A DNA stretch of 64,000 bases, from NCBI GenBank assembly GCA_914767715.1, contig OU612065.1, positions 5,458,001-5,522,000 on the forward strand, given 5' to 3'. How positions within the stretch are numbered: position 1 is the first letter of the stretch; each line of letters starts with the position of its first letter. Shown one piece after another: positions 39,399-51,361 of this stretch. The notes beneath the pieces were generated by a model. It was not told the origin of the DNA and searched no databases. It saw nothing but the letters and a program-made list of their open reading frames with translations. The position numbers and the translations under genes were made by a program. Origin of the DNA: Membranipora membranacea. Lineage: Eukaryota; Bryozoa; Gymnolaemata; Cheilostomatida; Membraniporidae.

Positions 39399-39943
39399 TA
39401 ACAAGGAGTATTACTGTGAGGACCTGTTCTAGCTCACTTCATTTTAGAAGTGGAATGTGATAATAGTGACATATTTACGTAAACAAGTCTGATGGTGATC
39501 TAATTTGTTTTTCTCAATCATTTCCTCCATGTCAACAACATTGAGTTATAACTCAATACCTTTTTTTGCTTTTTTCCGTATGTGTTTTCTCATCGTCAAA
39601 ACTTTATTGGCTCAAAATGTAGAATAATATTCTCCGAATGAACTAATACATTTCCTAGTTTGCTTGTACCAAAGACAGAGTGTATAGTCTTGGTTTTCTA
39701 ATCCATAATCATGACCATTTTGCTGCTGTAATAATATATATGATATATTGTATTAATGTGTTGTGCACAGGCTGTCAGATGGACGCTGCTTGGCAATTCA
39801 TACGCTTTCTCAATCAGACTTTACTTTTTCTCCAGTAGTCAATGTTGAGAATACTCTTCAGCTACAATAATTTACTTGTATTATCTCAGCAATCATTATA
39901 AATTGTCCATTTTTGATTGTAATAGGGCAACTGACATTGTTAC

Positions 39944-39949
39944 AATAAA
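39944..39949 (+). terminator. FGFRL1: likely FGFRL1 poly(A) signal AATAAA
   Basis: AATAAA stands about 545 bases after the FGFRL1 stop, in AT-rich DNA and followed by a T-rich stretch (CACTTTTTCTTC), as expected upstream of a cleavage site. Confidence 0.55.
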
Positions 39950-40836
39950 ACACTTTTTCTTCAACATAATAATTTATGGCAGTAATAAGAAAGCCTTTGT
40001 CTGCTTGTTTGTGTACGATTGTATGTTGTCATGACCTGGTTGCTATCCCTAACCTTCAATCTTGATTAATGATGGCAACTCGGTAAAGTTCAGATTACCA
40101 CATGACTTAGGATTGTTGCATTGCATCGTTTTTATACACAACTACAGTGTATGGAGGCATCAGTAGTGTTGTGAACTTAAAACACTCATCTAGTAAGTAC
40201 TGAGGTACCTCAGGGCCCATCAGTGAGTGAGTGAGTCAATGATCGTGATCTGTGCTCGTCATCTAAACAGGACCCAGGCTAGCAAAATAGTTGTGAATGT
40301 TTTCGAGCAAATTTTATTTCATTATAGGATATTATTACATCAGAAAAAGTGTTGTTTACATCACAGAATAAGGAGAACAACATCATTGATCTGCGTTAAA
40401 CATCATCAATTATCAAGATAGGGGTACCAGCATCTGTGAAAATTTGTCAGCAACATGCAAGAAATACCACATTCTCAAACCTCTTTGTAATTTGTAATGG
40501 CATCAAAGGTTCATCATTGACCGAGATGGCATGATTATCATTATACCACAATTGCTGATTTGTCACTCCTTGGCTGAATTTCAACACCTAGCAAGACTGA
40601 CAGTTAGATTGTGGGGTATTTCTCAATTGAACCTGACAGAAAACTGGCGAATTGATCCATCAAATTGCCATTTCTCTGGGGAGGTATAAGAGTGCTTTCC
40701 AACCATTCACACATTATTCCTGTTGATAGGGATTGAGTGACATTTACCAGTAGAGAATGATTCATTCAGTGCCTGTCATCTGGTAATGTAAGCAGAGACA
40801 CCATCCTGACTGCACTGCCGGTAGACATTCTGTCTG
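39950..40836. other. gap between the convergent 3' ends of FGFRL1 and the tRNA synthetase gene
   Basis: Less than 0.9 kb lies between the FGFRL1 poly(A) signal and the stop codon of the minus-strand YARS2-like gene. An AATAAA on the minus strand at 40313-40318 could end the latter. No S4-domain or other synthetase exon is visible here, which matters for the truncated reading of that gene. Confidence 0.5.
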
Positions 40837-43800
40837 TCACCATGTCAAGTCGCTCAGCTCCGTTAGTACACTGTCCACAAGCTGCTGCTCGTCAAAGCCC
40901 TGAAAACACAAGTCGTACAGTATTAGCCACTTTGTCATGATTAGGCATTGCTGTATGTTACGAGTTGTTATTTACAAATTCGCCGTTTTGTCCACAGTGC
41001 TAGCCCACCTCTGGGCGTCAACAGCTGTTGACTTCTTGCAATTTTAATCAGCGAAATATATAATTTCCTCTATCAACTCATTAAAATACAGACAGCAGCC
41101 TACAAGATGTAGTAAAGCCTAGCAAGACATACCAGAACTTCTTGGTTTTACAACGATGAGGAGATTTTGAATCTATTTATGCCGATTGAAATGAGTATTA
41201 TCATAAAAAGTTGCCACATTCAATTAAGATACAGCCAAATCAAGAAGTCAACAATCCACCTCCTTTTCTTCCACACAAAGCCAAAGTTCAAGTCACAAAT
41301 ATGCATAATATTATGCCATGTTTTACATATGGGGTTTGGGTGGTTTGCATAATTATAAATTTTTTCAATACTCAAGGATCCGTTCTTAAGATTCCTGGAT
41401 GACCAAGTTATAGTGCCTTGATTCTTAGTATCCCTAACATGGCAACCTAAATTATAATTATTTTATTTTTATGCGAGAGAATTTTCCTATTATTGATGCC
41501 TTGGCGGTTTGCCAAAATCAGTGGAAGTTATGTTCCCTTATCGCTAATTAAAAAAGCGAGTAAAGATGCCAATGTACCAGACTTATTGGAGTTTGAGAGC
41601 AACTAGTCAAGTTGGCAAAGAATCATCTTCAGCCAATCCCAACATTGATATGCACCTTCTGGACTCTGTGAATTAGCCTGCAGGTATTTTTTATCCTTCT
41701 GTTTAAGGCTTATCCTTTAAAATCTGTTACGCAATAAATTTTCCACCCCACAAATCTTGGGACAAGCCTTACCCAAGGCAAGGACTCAAGTCGAATTGCA
41801 TACATAGTAAATTCTGCTGAAAGCTGTTTATAGCTAATATCAATATTGATAAACACTGAATTAGGAAAAGCTAATTTTCCAGCTAAATCCAATAGATAGC
41901 TGCAGCTGGTTTACACACACAGGTGACCACATCCACCTACAGATTTCGGATGTGGTTTAACTTCAACAGAATAAAAATGGTCAAATCAATATCAAAATGT
42001 TTTCTGTGCGAGGGAAGTTTCCGCTTGAAATTTAGGTAATTGCTGTGTACCTTCTTGATTTGATCCCAAAATTACTACCAAGAAATTCCATGATTGCTGG
42101 CACATGTGTCTTATCGAACAGAAAACCTATAATTGCACTCCCTGTTAGTGCACTGCCTAATCTGCTTGATTTTAGAAACCCTATCCCAATGTAAAGCATC
42201 AAATATCTGTCATTACAAACAGATAGAGATGAACAGGTTAAACATCTCCGTTTTAGTTACAGAAAAAGAAATGAGAAATCAGCGAGAAGATAATTACATC
42301 CTTGTCTCACTTACCTCAACTTGCTCTATTTCACGAGGAGTTATTTTTAAGGCTAGCGATAAGAGGTCTGGTTTGGAGAGATGTTCGAGGTACGTAGAAA
42401 TTTCATCACAAGTGGTCTTTGCCTTGTCCAGCCAGATTGCATTTCCAGAACTTTTGCCTAATTTCTCACCATTCTTTGTGACCACTAGTGGAACTGTTAG
42501 GCCTGCAAAATAAATTCAATCTATGAAACATAATATTTATCTACTCAGCATTAATTCATATTACAGAGCAAGTAAATATGAGCAGTCATTGAAAACATGT
42601 GATTTTATGTCTCATTCTAACGAGTGTGTCTAGATCTTCCTGACTGAATCTACCAAAAACCCATACTGGCTTAAAAATACGGGGAGGTGACATTCTGCTA
42701 CTTGGCTCATGGTCTGAGGTGAAAGAATGTATTACAAACTTTGTACCTACATCACTTTTACATGGTTGAGGCCACATTCAAGCTATTTTGTAACAAGGAG
42801 CCCTGAAAAGTCGCACTGCTAGGTAGGGAGATAATAGTATACGCATGAAGTCCAACACAAGTTGGGAATTGGAAAACTATCATAAAAAAAACAAAAAATG
42901 AGTGGTTCACTTGGCAACCATCTTTCTTGTATTAAATGGCACAAAAGCAGGATATAATCATTGGAAAAATGTTTGATTCCTACCCTGTCTCCCTACTAAA
43001 CAGGAAAGTTGTTGTGATATATCTTGGGAAGGGAAAAATATTTTGTAGACATTTCTCACCTCTTCAAATACAAATTCATGGAGGCTGTGTTAAAATTAGA
43101 TAGGGTGACAAGGATGGAGTAAATTGGGATGTGAGGGCACGACTCCAAGAAGTGAATAGCAGGCTTGCTAATTAACCCCAATAGTCCTATCCTTTTTGGG
43201 AATGGTGAGATGGCGCAATCGGTAAACACGCTGGCTATTCACCACCAGGTGATGGGCGCCACAGGAGTCATGGATTTATGTCCAACTGGGGAGCATTCTT
43301 AATTAATTGGTCCAGCCCCCCCGCTATAGAGGGTGTATCTACTTCCTATGTGGAGACTAATGGCCTGGGAGCTTGTGTTTCAGATTTGCTCATGAATATA
43401 TAGCGCTAGGTCTAGGAATACAGCCCTGAAAGGATCATTAACGGACAACTTGGTCACCAGCCCTCATCAACTTTTTAGGGTCGAAAAAACGGAGATTGAA
43501 ACAAGGAGAGATGAGACATTTTATTAAATTTGGCCTCATTGAAAATAACAAAATCCAAAAGAGGGAACAATGAATGACAAGTAGCAAAATTTACACAAGA
43601 CCTGTGCTTCATCAAAAATTAGGCAACTTTTGATGTCAATGCATGTAATAGTTTTGTAAATTAAAAATTCTCGTTTATCTTGATAAGATCGATTAAATCC
43701 TTGGACCGCAATTTGAACTCAAATTGGACTCTAATGTAATACACACATGCTATTAGAGCCGTGCTACTCATTACAAAACCTTCAATATAGCCAGGGTCTG

Positions 43801-46800
43801 TCATCTGCAAAAAGGTCGTAACGGGTGTCACTCACACCCACTTGAAGATTTTTTAGGCTTGAAACACAGCTATGTAACACGGTGCATGGGGTAGGTTTTT
43901 TTTCTTGTGGGTATATGATACCGGTTTTGTTCATCTTGTTAGTAGAAAATGTAGAAATTGAGATATCATGAGAGGGTTTTGGCGACAGACTAATTTGACA
44001 AACCAATTAAATGTTACAGTATCAATTTCAACATTTAAGACCCGTTTGACACGTTTGTAATACCATAACCATTTATTGTGTTATACACATGATAGTGATT
44101 TACCTGCCAATAAAGGTTTGTCCTCAGCTCTCCAAATATAAGTATAACCATCCTCGATATTCCCTATCTGGTCGTACCCGCCTATCTGTGGATAGTAAAG
44201 TACAAACTACATGGTATATAACCATTTATGTTCGTATGTGCATTTGACTAAGTTTATATGTATTGCATTTTACTCTCGGGGAATCGTTTCTTGCCAGATA
44301 ACAGTATGTGAAGACAATATGAGTTTCAAAAGTATTTTTGTACACATTTTTGCACAATCCAGGAGACATACATCTATTTCTACCCTATAGAAAACTAACA
44401 TGACAAGAATTATGTGACTGTCTGGTTTACCTGCACAGAGCATCCATATTTACGATGGAGGTGAAGCCAGTCATAAGCCTGGAATGTCTGATAAATAAAC
44501 TCAGAAAATTTCATCTCTCCGGATGGAGCTGCCAGCCTGTCTTGTACTCTACAATCAGTATGGTGTTATTTGAGTTGATGCATTGGGTCAAGTGTCCAAT
44601 AATAATCTTATATAAGATTCAAGACATTACTCGAAGCATGACCGTTTTGATGTTAACTGCTTCAACAATAATTTGTCATAAAAAACGCAAACTAGAAAAT
44701 GGTCTACATGACAAAAGCCAATTTTTCATTGTGACACATGTAAGTATTTCTAATCATTTTCTTTGACAGCAGTTACACGAAAAAAAGGAAGAGGACAGAT
44801 AAAGAATGTTGAAAGTTCTTAAATTACAAGATGTCATCTAGAGGGGTTAATGATCATAGCCATCATAAGATAGTTAAATTGAACAGTAGAGCTTTGATAT
44901 TCATGAAGTGTGAGGTCATGACTATGGTGATGCGTTGTAGCATGAATCACTGGTGACTCAGACAGGAACACAGCCATAGATTTCTGTTACTATACATTGA
45001 TCAGTGTATAACCCAATAAAGGTAACATCATCATATCATCATCATATCATCAATCAATGACCTTCACTTACACTGATCTATCTAACATATCAACCAGTTT
45101 AAACTTGGAGGCCACTATATCCTTATAATCTCCCACAGTCATATCTTTGTACCACTCCATGTTATTCAGCACCCTGTAAAATACATTAACAACTATACTT
45201 ACTATTCTAACCTGTACCTGTGTATTTTACCCAAATTTTAATTACTCAAGCTGCAAAGTGTTTTTGTAATGATCATACCAGGGAGGGTGGGATATACCTC
45301 TCCCACCCTCTCTGATCAAACCAGGGTCTGTATTTTATTTATGTGAAGTTGTTTTCTTTTAGGCCGTCATTTACATTGGAAAGACAACTCAGCATTTCAA
45401 TCGTGCATTGTCAATTTTGAGAAATCATATTGAACATTAATTATCTTTTAAGATTGGTCATGTCACGTTACTCTTTTAAACTCAGTTTCGGTTCCGGATG
45501 CAACTTTGAAACTCGGAAAGACAAAGTAAATAAGGAAGTTTGCTCTATTCTGCGAAAATAATCAACATTCATTACAAATATCAAAATTTAAGCGTTAAGT
45601 GGAGCGTAGAAGAAGGCAGTGTGTGGGTATATGTTGCTTATGCTTGTCATGTTTTTGCAGATATACTTTTTTTGCTTCTCACCTAAATTTACTCTCCTGG
45701 ATATTGTATTTTTCAGAATATCTTGAGAATATTTGTTTTAACTGAGTTTCTAGGGCAGCAGTATTATGATCTATTATCTGCGATTGTATATCTGGCCGAT
45801 CGGCTTCTTTTCCTGTTGGATCTCCAAGTCTAGAGGTCACACCTCCGATCTACATTTAAAAGGATAGCAAGTGGGGAAATTCACATCTCAAATCATACAT
45901 TATACATACAAAGGCCAATGATTGCTATAATAGCAATAACTATTGGAAAGGGAACTTTGACAGTTTAAAAAAGGTGATCTTACCAATGCCACAACTGGGT
46001 AACCTTCCTTTGCCATATTGAGTAATGATGATAAAACAGTCATGTGACCAAGATGTAGGCTGTCAGCTGTGGGATCGAAGCCGCAGTAGTAGGCAGGATC
46101 AGTGTGTAACAATTCTGACATTACCGTCATTATTCTGAAACAGCAATCATGTTTCAGTCACTTTCACAGCACAAATAGAAAATGCCTTTGAAAAACAACA
46201 ATTTAATTCAAGTTTAAAGAAATTCATTGAGAAAATTACACAAATCTGAAGGCACATGAATTTCATCCTGTAAGTAAGAGATCCCTCTAAAGGTATCACT
46301 AATAAAATTGGAATTGATTACATGAGGCTTTTACCAACTCTCAGCAAATTAGATGGGTTAGTCGCCTGGAACAACAGAGCAGAAAGAGTAGAGTATTCAA
46401 GCTGGACTTTGCATTCCAATCGTGCAGATTCAAGATGATTACTTTCTTAGTGATTGTCACACCTTGGCATATATTTGTGCTCTCTGAAGTCAGGAGAGCG
46501 AAGATCAGGCGATCTCCTCTTCACTCCAGATCGACCCGATCCAACCTTCTTTGTTGGGATACTGATTGATTGAATCATACCTCGATCTATCATCTGATAA
46601 ATCATCTTCATTCTAGACAATGCAGAAAATAAGAACTTTAATGAGTTTTACAGTAGTACAGTCATGACCATGAGCATTGCCCTCATGTAAACCAGTCCTT
46701 GTCAAATCATTAGTTTAGTGATTGAATGTGTCAATTTATTTATTATGATGTATGGCAAGAAAGGTTTTAGACATTTTAAAAAAGAAAGTTTTCATGTCAA

Positions 46801-47082
46801 GAAACCAAACAGAAGGCCGCTTTCTTGAGACTCGACCGCTTCCACACACCTTCCTATCCTCCACTCTACACAAATGAAGTGTTTGCAGGGTTAATAATGT
46901 AGAGACTTGAATGATGAGTAGCTGTTGGGGTATGATTAATTTCACATGGAAAGCTACTGATCATCAAGAAATATCGCGTAACTCAGTCAGCAGTAATAGA
47001 CAAGTTGCTTTGGAGCCTGTATGACTATAACATTTACAGCTTACCTATTCAAGCCAGTCGGCGACAAAACATGACCTTGCAT
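40837..47082 (-). CDS. YARS2: Mitochondrial-type tyrosyl-tRNA synthetase, apparently lacking the C-terminal domain
   Basis: This class I synthetase would charge tRNA-Tyr. Exons in transcript order: 47045-47082, 46463-46612, 45984-46134, 45683-45849, 45072-45173, 44431-44548, 44104-44185, 42315-42502, 40837-40899; phases join, giving 352 codons plus stop. The catalytic fold is clear: YCGFDPTADSLHLGH (HIGH motif), then GGVTSRLGDPTGK, FSEFIYQTFQAYDWLH, GGYDQIGNIEDGY, and KLGKSSGNAIWLD, the mitochondrial KMSKS variant. The first two exons are assigned from phase and the piece MIDRGMIQSI, like the 'RGLFQ' start of the family; they are basic, which would suit a mitochondrial presequence, but are less certain. 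After KLGKS the protein departs from the family: only about 70 residues follow, ending GFDEQQLVDSVLTELSDLTW, against roughly 200 in human YARS2, and no S4 domain is seen. A missed exon or an assembly gap is the alternative. Confidence 0.75.
43204..43360 (+). mobile_element. tRNA-derived SINE, copy 1
   Basis: It begins GGTGAGATGGCGCAATCGGT, with a box A-like TGGCGCAATCGG, and shares ordered blocks with the minus-strand copy at 57925-58093: GGTGAGAT, CTATTCAC, GGAGC, TTGGTCCAGCCCC and GGTGTAT. Box B is poorly kept here. It lies in the YARS2-like intron between exons 44104-44185 and 42315-42502. It is not a functional tRNA gene, because no acceptor or T stem forms. Confidence 0.6.
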
Positions 47083-48183
47083 ATTTCTTTAGCTGCAAAA
47101 TAAAAAGGTGTTTAAAAATAATGCAATAGTGCAATGAACAACATTTTCTTAGATGTTCACTCCAGATGAATTGGGACTTTAGCTCTACATTAAATTACCT
47201 TTTGTCATCTATCATAAGAACGTCGTAACAAGGCATCCTACTGTTTACTATGACTGTATGCCCTGCATATGATTCCTAGTTAGTCACACATATTTATTGA
47301 TATGAGTGAGCCCAGGTTTTGAAGCAGAACTGTGTAATGTAAGCAGTACACTTGACGCCTTAGTCCCAACATCGCTACGACCATGTGAAGAGCTCACCAT
47401 GTCATGGGTTTTGCAGGGTGTAAAGAAAAAACATTGCCTTGCTTCCACTCGGTTATGATCCTGAGGTGGTAATTCATCACATAACAATTGACCATATAAT
47501 ATTCATATTTATTAACTTCCAGTTTGTTTAGCAAACCAAGCAGACAGCGTGGATACAGGTATTAAAAGCGCAACAGAGAGGAACTATAACTAATACACAC
47601 AGTGATTCAACACAATGCCATAGAGACAAACCTATGAGCATAAACAGTTCGTGCCTGCATAGAGTGTTGTGACGGTAGGCACTTTAAACCTAGTTGAAGA
47701 TTGGGAGAGGGTCACCAACAATGCTTGTCAGACAGGCAAGTTCAAGATAAGGTACGGCCAGTCGTGTCAAGCTTTGATGTCATTGCCGCCCCCACCAAAA
47801 TGACAGCGGCAAACAAGAAATAAGGAAAGGGTACATGGGGCTTGTAAACATATATATTATGATTTATGAAACAGACTGATTAGCGATAGAAGAGTCTGAA
47901 ATATTGTTGGAACCGTCACCAGCAGAAGCGATCAATCTGCAAGAATCAAGCATAAGTATATCTGTTATTTACGAGAGTTAGTACATAACAGTCTCAGCGA
48001 ACAATTGCAAGGTATATGCTATCCTGCTAGCAAGTCCAAGTCACATACCTGAGCACATACCTGAGCTGGTATAGTTTCAACACCGAATTTTCATCGGGAC
48101 TATGGAAACTTGGTTTCTCATTAATCCGTTAATCGTACCATGTAAATAATCATTTATGCCAAATTGATAGTACTGGTTTTTTC
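47083..48183. other. spacer between the synthetase gene start and the LINE
   Basis: No gene or recognised repeat. The region just above 47082 should hold the synthetase promoter. The segment adjoining 48184 is likely the short 3' UTR of the LINE. No motif can be called. Confidence 0.4.
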
Positions 48184-50583
48184 CTACAACCTATCAGGGG
48201 GCCTGGGGAAGTCACTAGTGTCTGGCAGTTTGTTCCACTCCTTGGCGGTCTTGATAAAGAACGAACGCTGGTGGTGTTGCGTGTTGGAGTGAGGTATCAT
48301 ATATTGGTACTGATGTCTTTGTTTTGGTGTTAAAATTGAAGGCTGCAGGTATGTCTGGATGGTTTTATCGGTGGTGTCAAAGTGGTAGCGCTGGAACAGC
48401 TTCAGACGAGTAGATTTTTTTCTCTCCGCCAGGGTGGGGAGGTTTAAGCCCTTGAGAAGACCTGTAGTGCTTGTCTTCCTGTCCGTTTTTCTTATACCGT
48501 AGATAATTCGTGCTGCCCATCGCTGAACTGCTTCTAGGTCTGCAGCAGCAGTCTTGCCAATGGAGTCCCAAGAGTCTGATGCAGATTCAGGCACTGATCG
48601 TACTATCTGTGTGTAGGCGGTGCTCTTGACAGATGTTGAGCTTGTGAGCACAGTTCTCCTTTCAAAGCCTAGACTAGAGTTGGTTTTGGCAGCCACGTTT
48701 TTCACATGCTGCCTGAAAGTCAGGGTCACACCGAGATACTTGATGGCTACTGACTTGGGAATCGTAGTGTTGTGTAGTGTGTAGATGGTATCTTGCTGGT
48801 GTTTCTTTTGCGAGAACAGGATATGCTGGCTTTTCTGAGGGTGAAATTCCATATCATTTTCCTCCTCCCATTTTTCTAATTTACATAAATCGTCTTGCAG
48901 AGTTTGGTGGTTTAGTGCACTATTATTAATAATAGTGTCGTCTGCGAATAAGCGAACAGCAGAGTTGGGGGCAGTGGGCATGTCATTTATATAAAAGAGA
49001 AAGAGAGCTGGGCCTATAACTGACCCCTGGGGCACCCCAGAGGTCACTTCTGCTTTAGCTGACTTGTGTCCATCAACAACAACTCTCTGGGATCTTCCTG
49101 TTAAGAATGACTCGATCCATGATATTACTTGGAAAGATACCCCACACTTGGCTAGTTTCATGAGTAACTTCTGATGATTCACCTTATGCTGAAGTCCATA
49201 ACACATGCATCAGTTTCAATACTACGATTCAGGTTGTAGGTGATGTCAGCAATAAACTCCAGTAGCTGCTTTTCACAGCTACGGTTGAGTCGAAATCCAT
49301 GCTGGTGTTTAAAGAGGATTTTGTCGTTCTCTGCAAATGACATCAGGTGGCTTGTGATGATGTGTTCCATCACCTTACTCAGGATGCAGGTAAGACTCAC
49401 GGTGCGATAGTTTGCTGGAATATACTTTTCCCTTTCATAAAGACAGGATTGACCAGGGCAGTCCTCCATTCCATAGGCACTACACCTTTTTCAAGTGAGG
49501 TTTGGAAGAGGACAGTTAGTGGACCAGCGAGGACGTCAGCAAGCTCTTTTAAGACGCGGGGATGGAGGTCGTCTGGCCCACACGCTTTGTTAGTTTTGAG
49601 TCCTTTCAGTTGCTTGAGCACTCCATTTCTGCACACTCTGATATCTGGCATCCTAGACTCCAGTGTCACGGTCTCATAATCTAGCCTATGAGAAGGCCTA
49701 AAAAACACCGAAGCAAACTGTTGGTTCAGTAGATCTGCTTTCTCAGTTGGCTGTGTTACTAGTTGGTCACCTTTACGAAAGGGGCCAAGCGATGATACTG
49801 CGTGATTTCGGCGGTGTTTCACATACGTCCAAAATCTTTTGGACAGTTCTTCTTTTGGTCTGGTTTCGTCTGTAAAGAGATTGTGAACATAGCTTGCATG
49901 GGTGCGGCGGAATTTCTGTTTGCATATCTGCTTGAAGACACGGAAACGGTGCTCAGTTCACTCGTTTCCCTTATCTCTGCTTCTGCGGTACAAACGGTTT
50001 CTTGTCTGCATGATCTGGCACAGCTCCTTGGTTATCCATGGTGCTGAGTCTTTCTTCTTGGTGTTACGCCTTGGTATGAACATCTTCATGCCTTCATGGA
50101 GAAGGTCTTTGATGTTTTTCCATTGGTCATCTGGGTGAGGGGTGTAGGCTTTCCCGATTATCTCAAGTCAAGGGATCAGGAATGCTTTCAGCCCTTCCCA
50201 GTCCGCTTTGTTGAAGAGCCACCCCTTTTTTTGCTGCTGCTGGCTATACTTATGTTTAACAGAAATTTCGGCAAATGCTATTTCATGATCAGCAATGCCA
50301 GGTATCACTTTCGGTTTGTGTCTTGATCTGGCATATTGGTTGCTATGAGATCGAGGGTGTTGTTCTCGCAAGTGGGTTCGGTTATCATCTGTTGTATACA
50401 ATAATCATCTAGTAGATCTTTGAACTCCCGATGGAGACCCGCGTGTTGGGTTCCTGGTTTAAGAGAATATGTTGACCGTTCCCAACCTGGAAAGTTAAAG
50501 TCCCCGTCTATGATCAGTCCAGAAGGCCGTCTACGTGTCAATTTAGTTTGGTCTCTTCCATTCGCCCTTATTGCACCAGACAA
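48184..50583 (-). mobile_element. degenerate non-LTR retrotransposon (jockey/CR1 superfamily) with endonuclease and reverse transcriptase pieces
   Basis: Read on the minus strand from 50583 down: the end of an AP-type endonuclease (IIDGDFNFPGW, NTLDLIATN, then PGIADHEI in another frame), a linker, the reverse transcriptase fingers (NKACGPDDLHPRVLKELAD), the palm (FKHQHGFRLNRSCEKQLLEF, GVPQGSVIGPALFLFYINDM, and the catalytic FADDT box), and a thumb-like C-terminal region ending DFPRPPDRL. The pieces lie in different frames: 49397-49822, then 49179-49469, then 48184-49206, so at least two frameshifts break the reverse transcriptase and another breaks the endonuclease region near 50310. The 5' part of the element is missing. 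It is an inactive copy in the divergent spacer between the YARS2-like gene and EXOC6, of a different family from the fragment at 14481-15296. Confidence 0.9.
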
Positions 50584-51361
50584 GCCTGATGATGGTTAAT
50601 TCAAAGGCTCCAGGTCGCCATATCTCAAAGGACTTTGAGTTAAGGCAGGTCCAAGGGGTCAAACTCTCTGACAATGATGAAGCAAATGGTATGGTATGTT
50701 TTGTTAGCGTCACTGTCTGCAAGCAAGTAGATGGATTCCCCTTGGTATCACTGTCTGCACCATAGATCTACTCCAAAATTTGGGTCTCTGGCAACAAGGG
50801 CAATGGAATGATTGAATGCCCAGTCAAGTATTGCTAGAAACCAGGTTTTGGAGTAGTAGAGAAACCAATATCTATACTAAAGAGTTTGAAAGAACTACTA
50901 TAATTATTTATAAATAATTATTAATGATAGTCATTACTAATTACTTTAATAGTCTGCACGCAGCCCTTGGACTGGCTTAGCCTGTGCATTTGTTGTAGCC
51001 TTTGCAAAAAATTGGGGCTTGCAAGCATGGTCCAGAGACCATCATATATATGTCCCTATCCTTAATTTATCAAATTCTCATATGAAATTTAATTTTGTTG
51101 AAGGAGAAAATTCATAATGAACTTGACATACATAGCTCCATACTGTTAACATCATCTCTAATGTTTCAAATGAAATAATTTTGCTTTATTTTGTGTGCAT
51201 GGCTATTGTTAAAACCTACAAACAGTTTCCGGTTTGTAAAGCTTGGGAGAACAATTTTTTGATGACTGGTATCTCCCCTGCAAACAAAGTCTATACCCTT
51301 TCTTTACTAAAAAGTGTTTCTCATCATTATATTGTTCTGTGGTCACTTTAGGATTGTGAAT
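50584..51361 (+). promoter_or_regulatory. EXOC6: upstream region of EXOC6
   Basis: About 780 bp between the LINE and the EXOC6 start codon. A splice acceptor (TGGTCACTTTAG, ending at 51351) lies 10 nt before the ATG, so the transcription start and a leader exon are further upstream, possibly within or beyond the LINE. No promoter element can be called. Confidence 0.35.

Noticed and set aside
43204-43290. Possible tRNA gene (box A-like start)
   Set aside because: No acceptor or T-arm pairing, box B is weak, and a homologous copy occurs at 57925-58093 with a long non-tRNA body; it is a SINE.
45270-45320. Small hairpin AGGGAGGGTGGGA / TCCCACCCTCTCT
   Set aside because: Short, imperfect stem in low-complexity purine/pyrimidine DNA; nothing sets it apart from chance.
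48184-50583. Active LINE with full coding capacity
   Set aside because: Reverse transcriptase pieces lie in three frames, the endonuclease is partial and the 5' end is missing.
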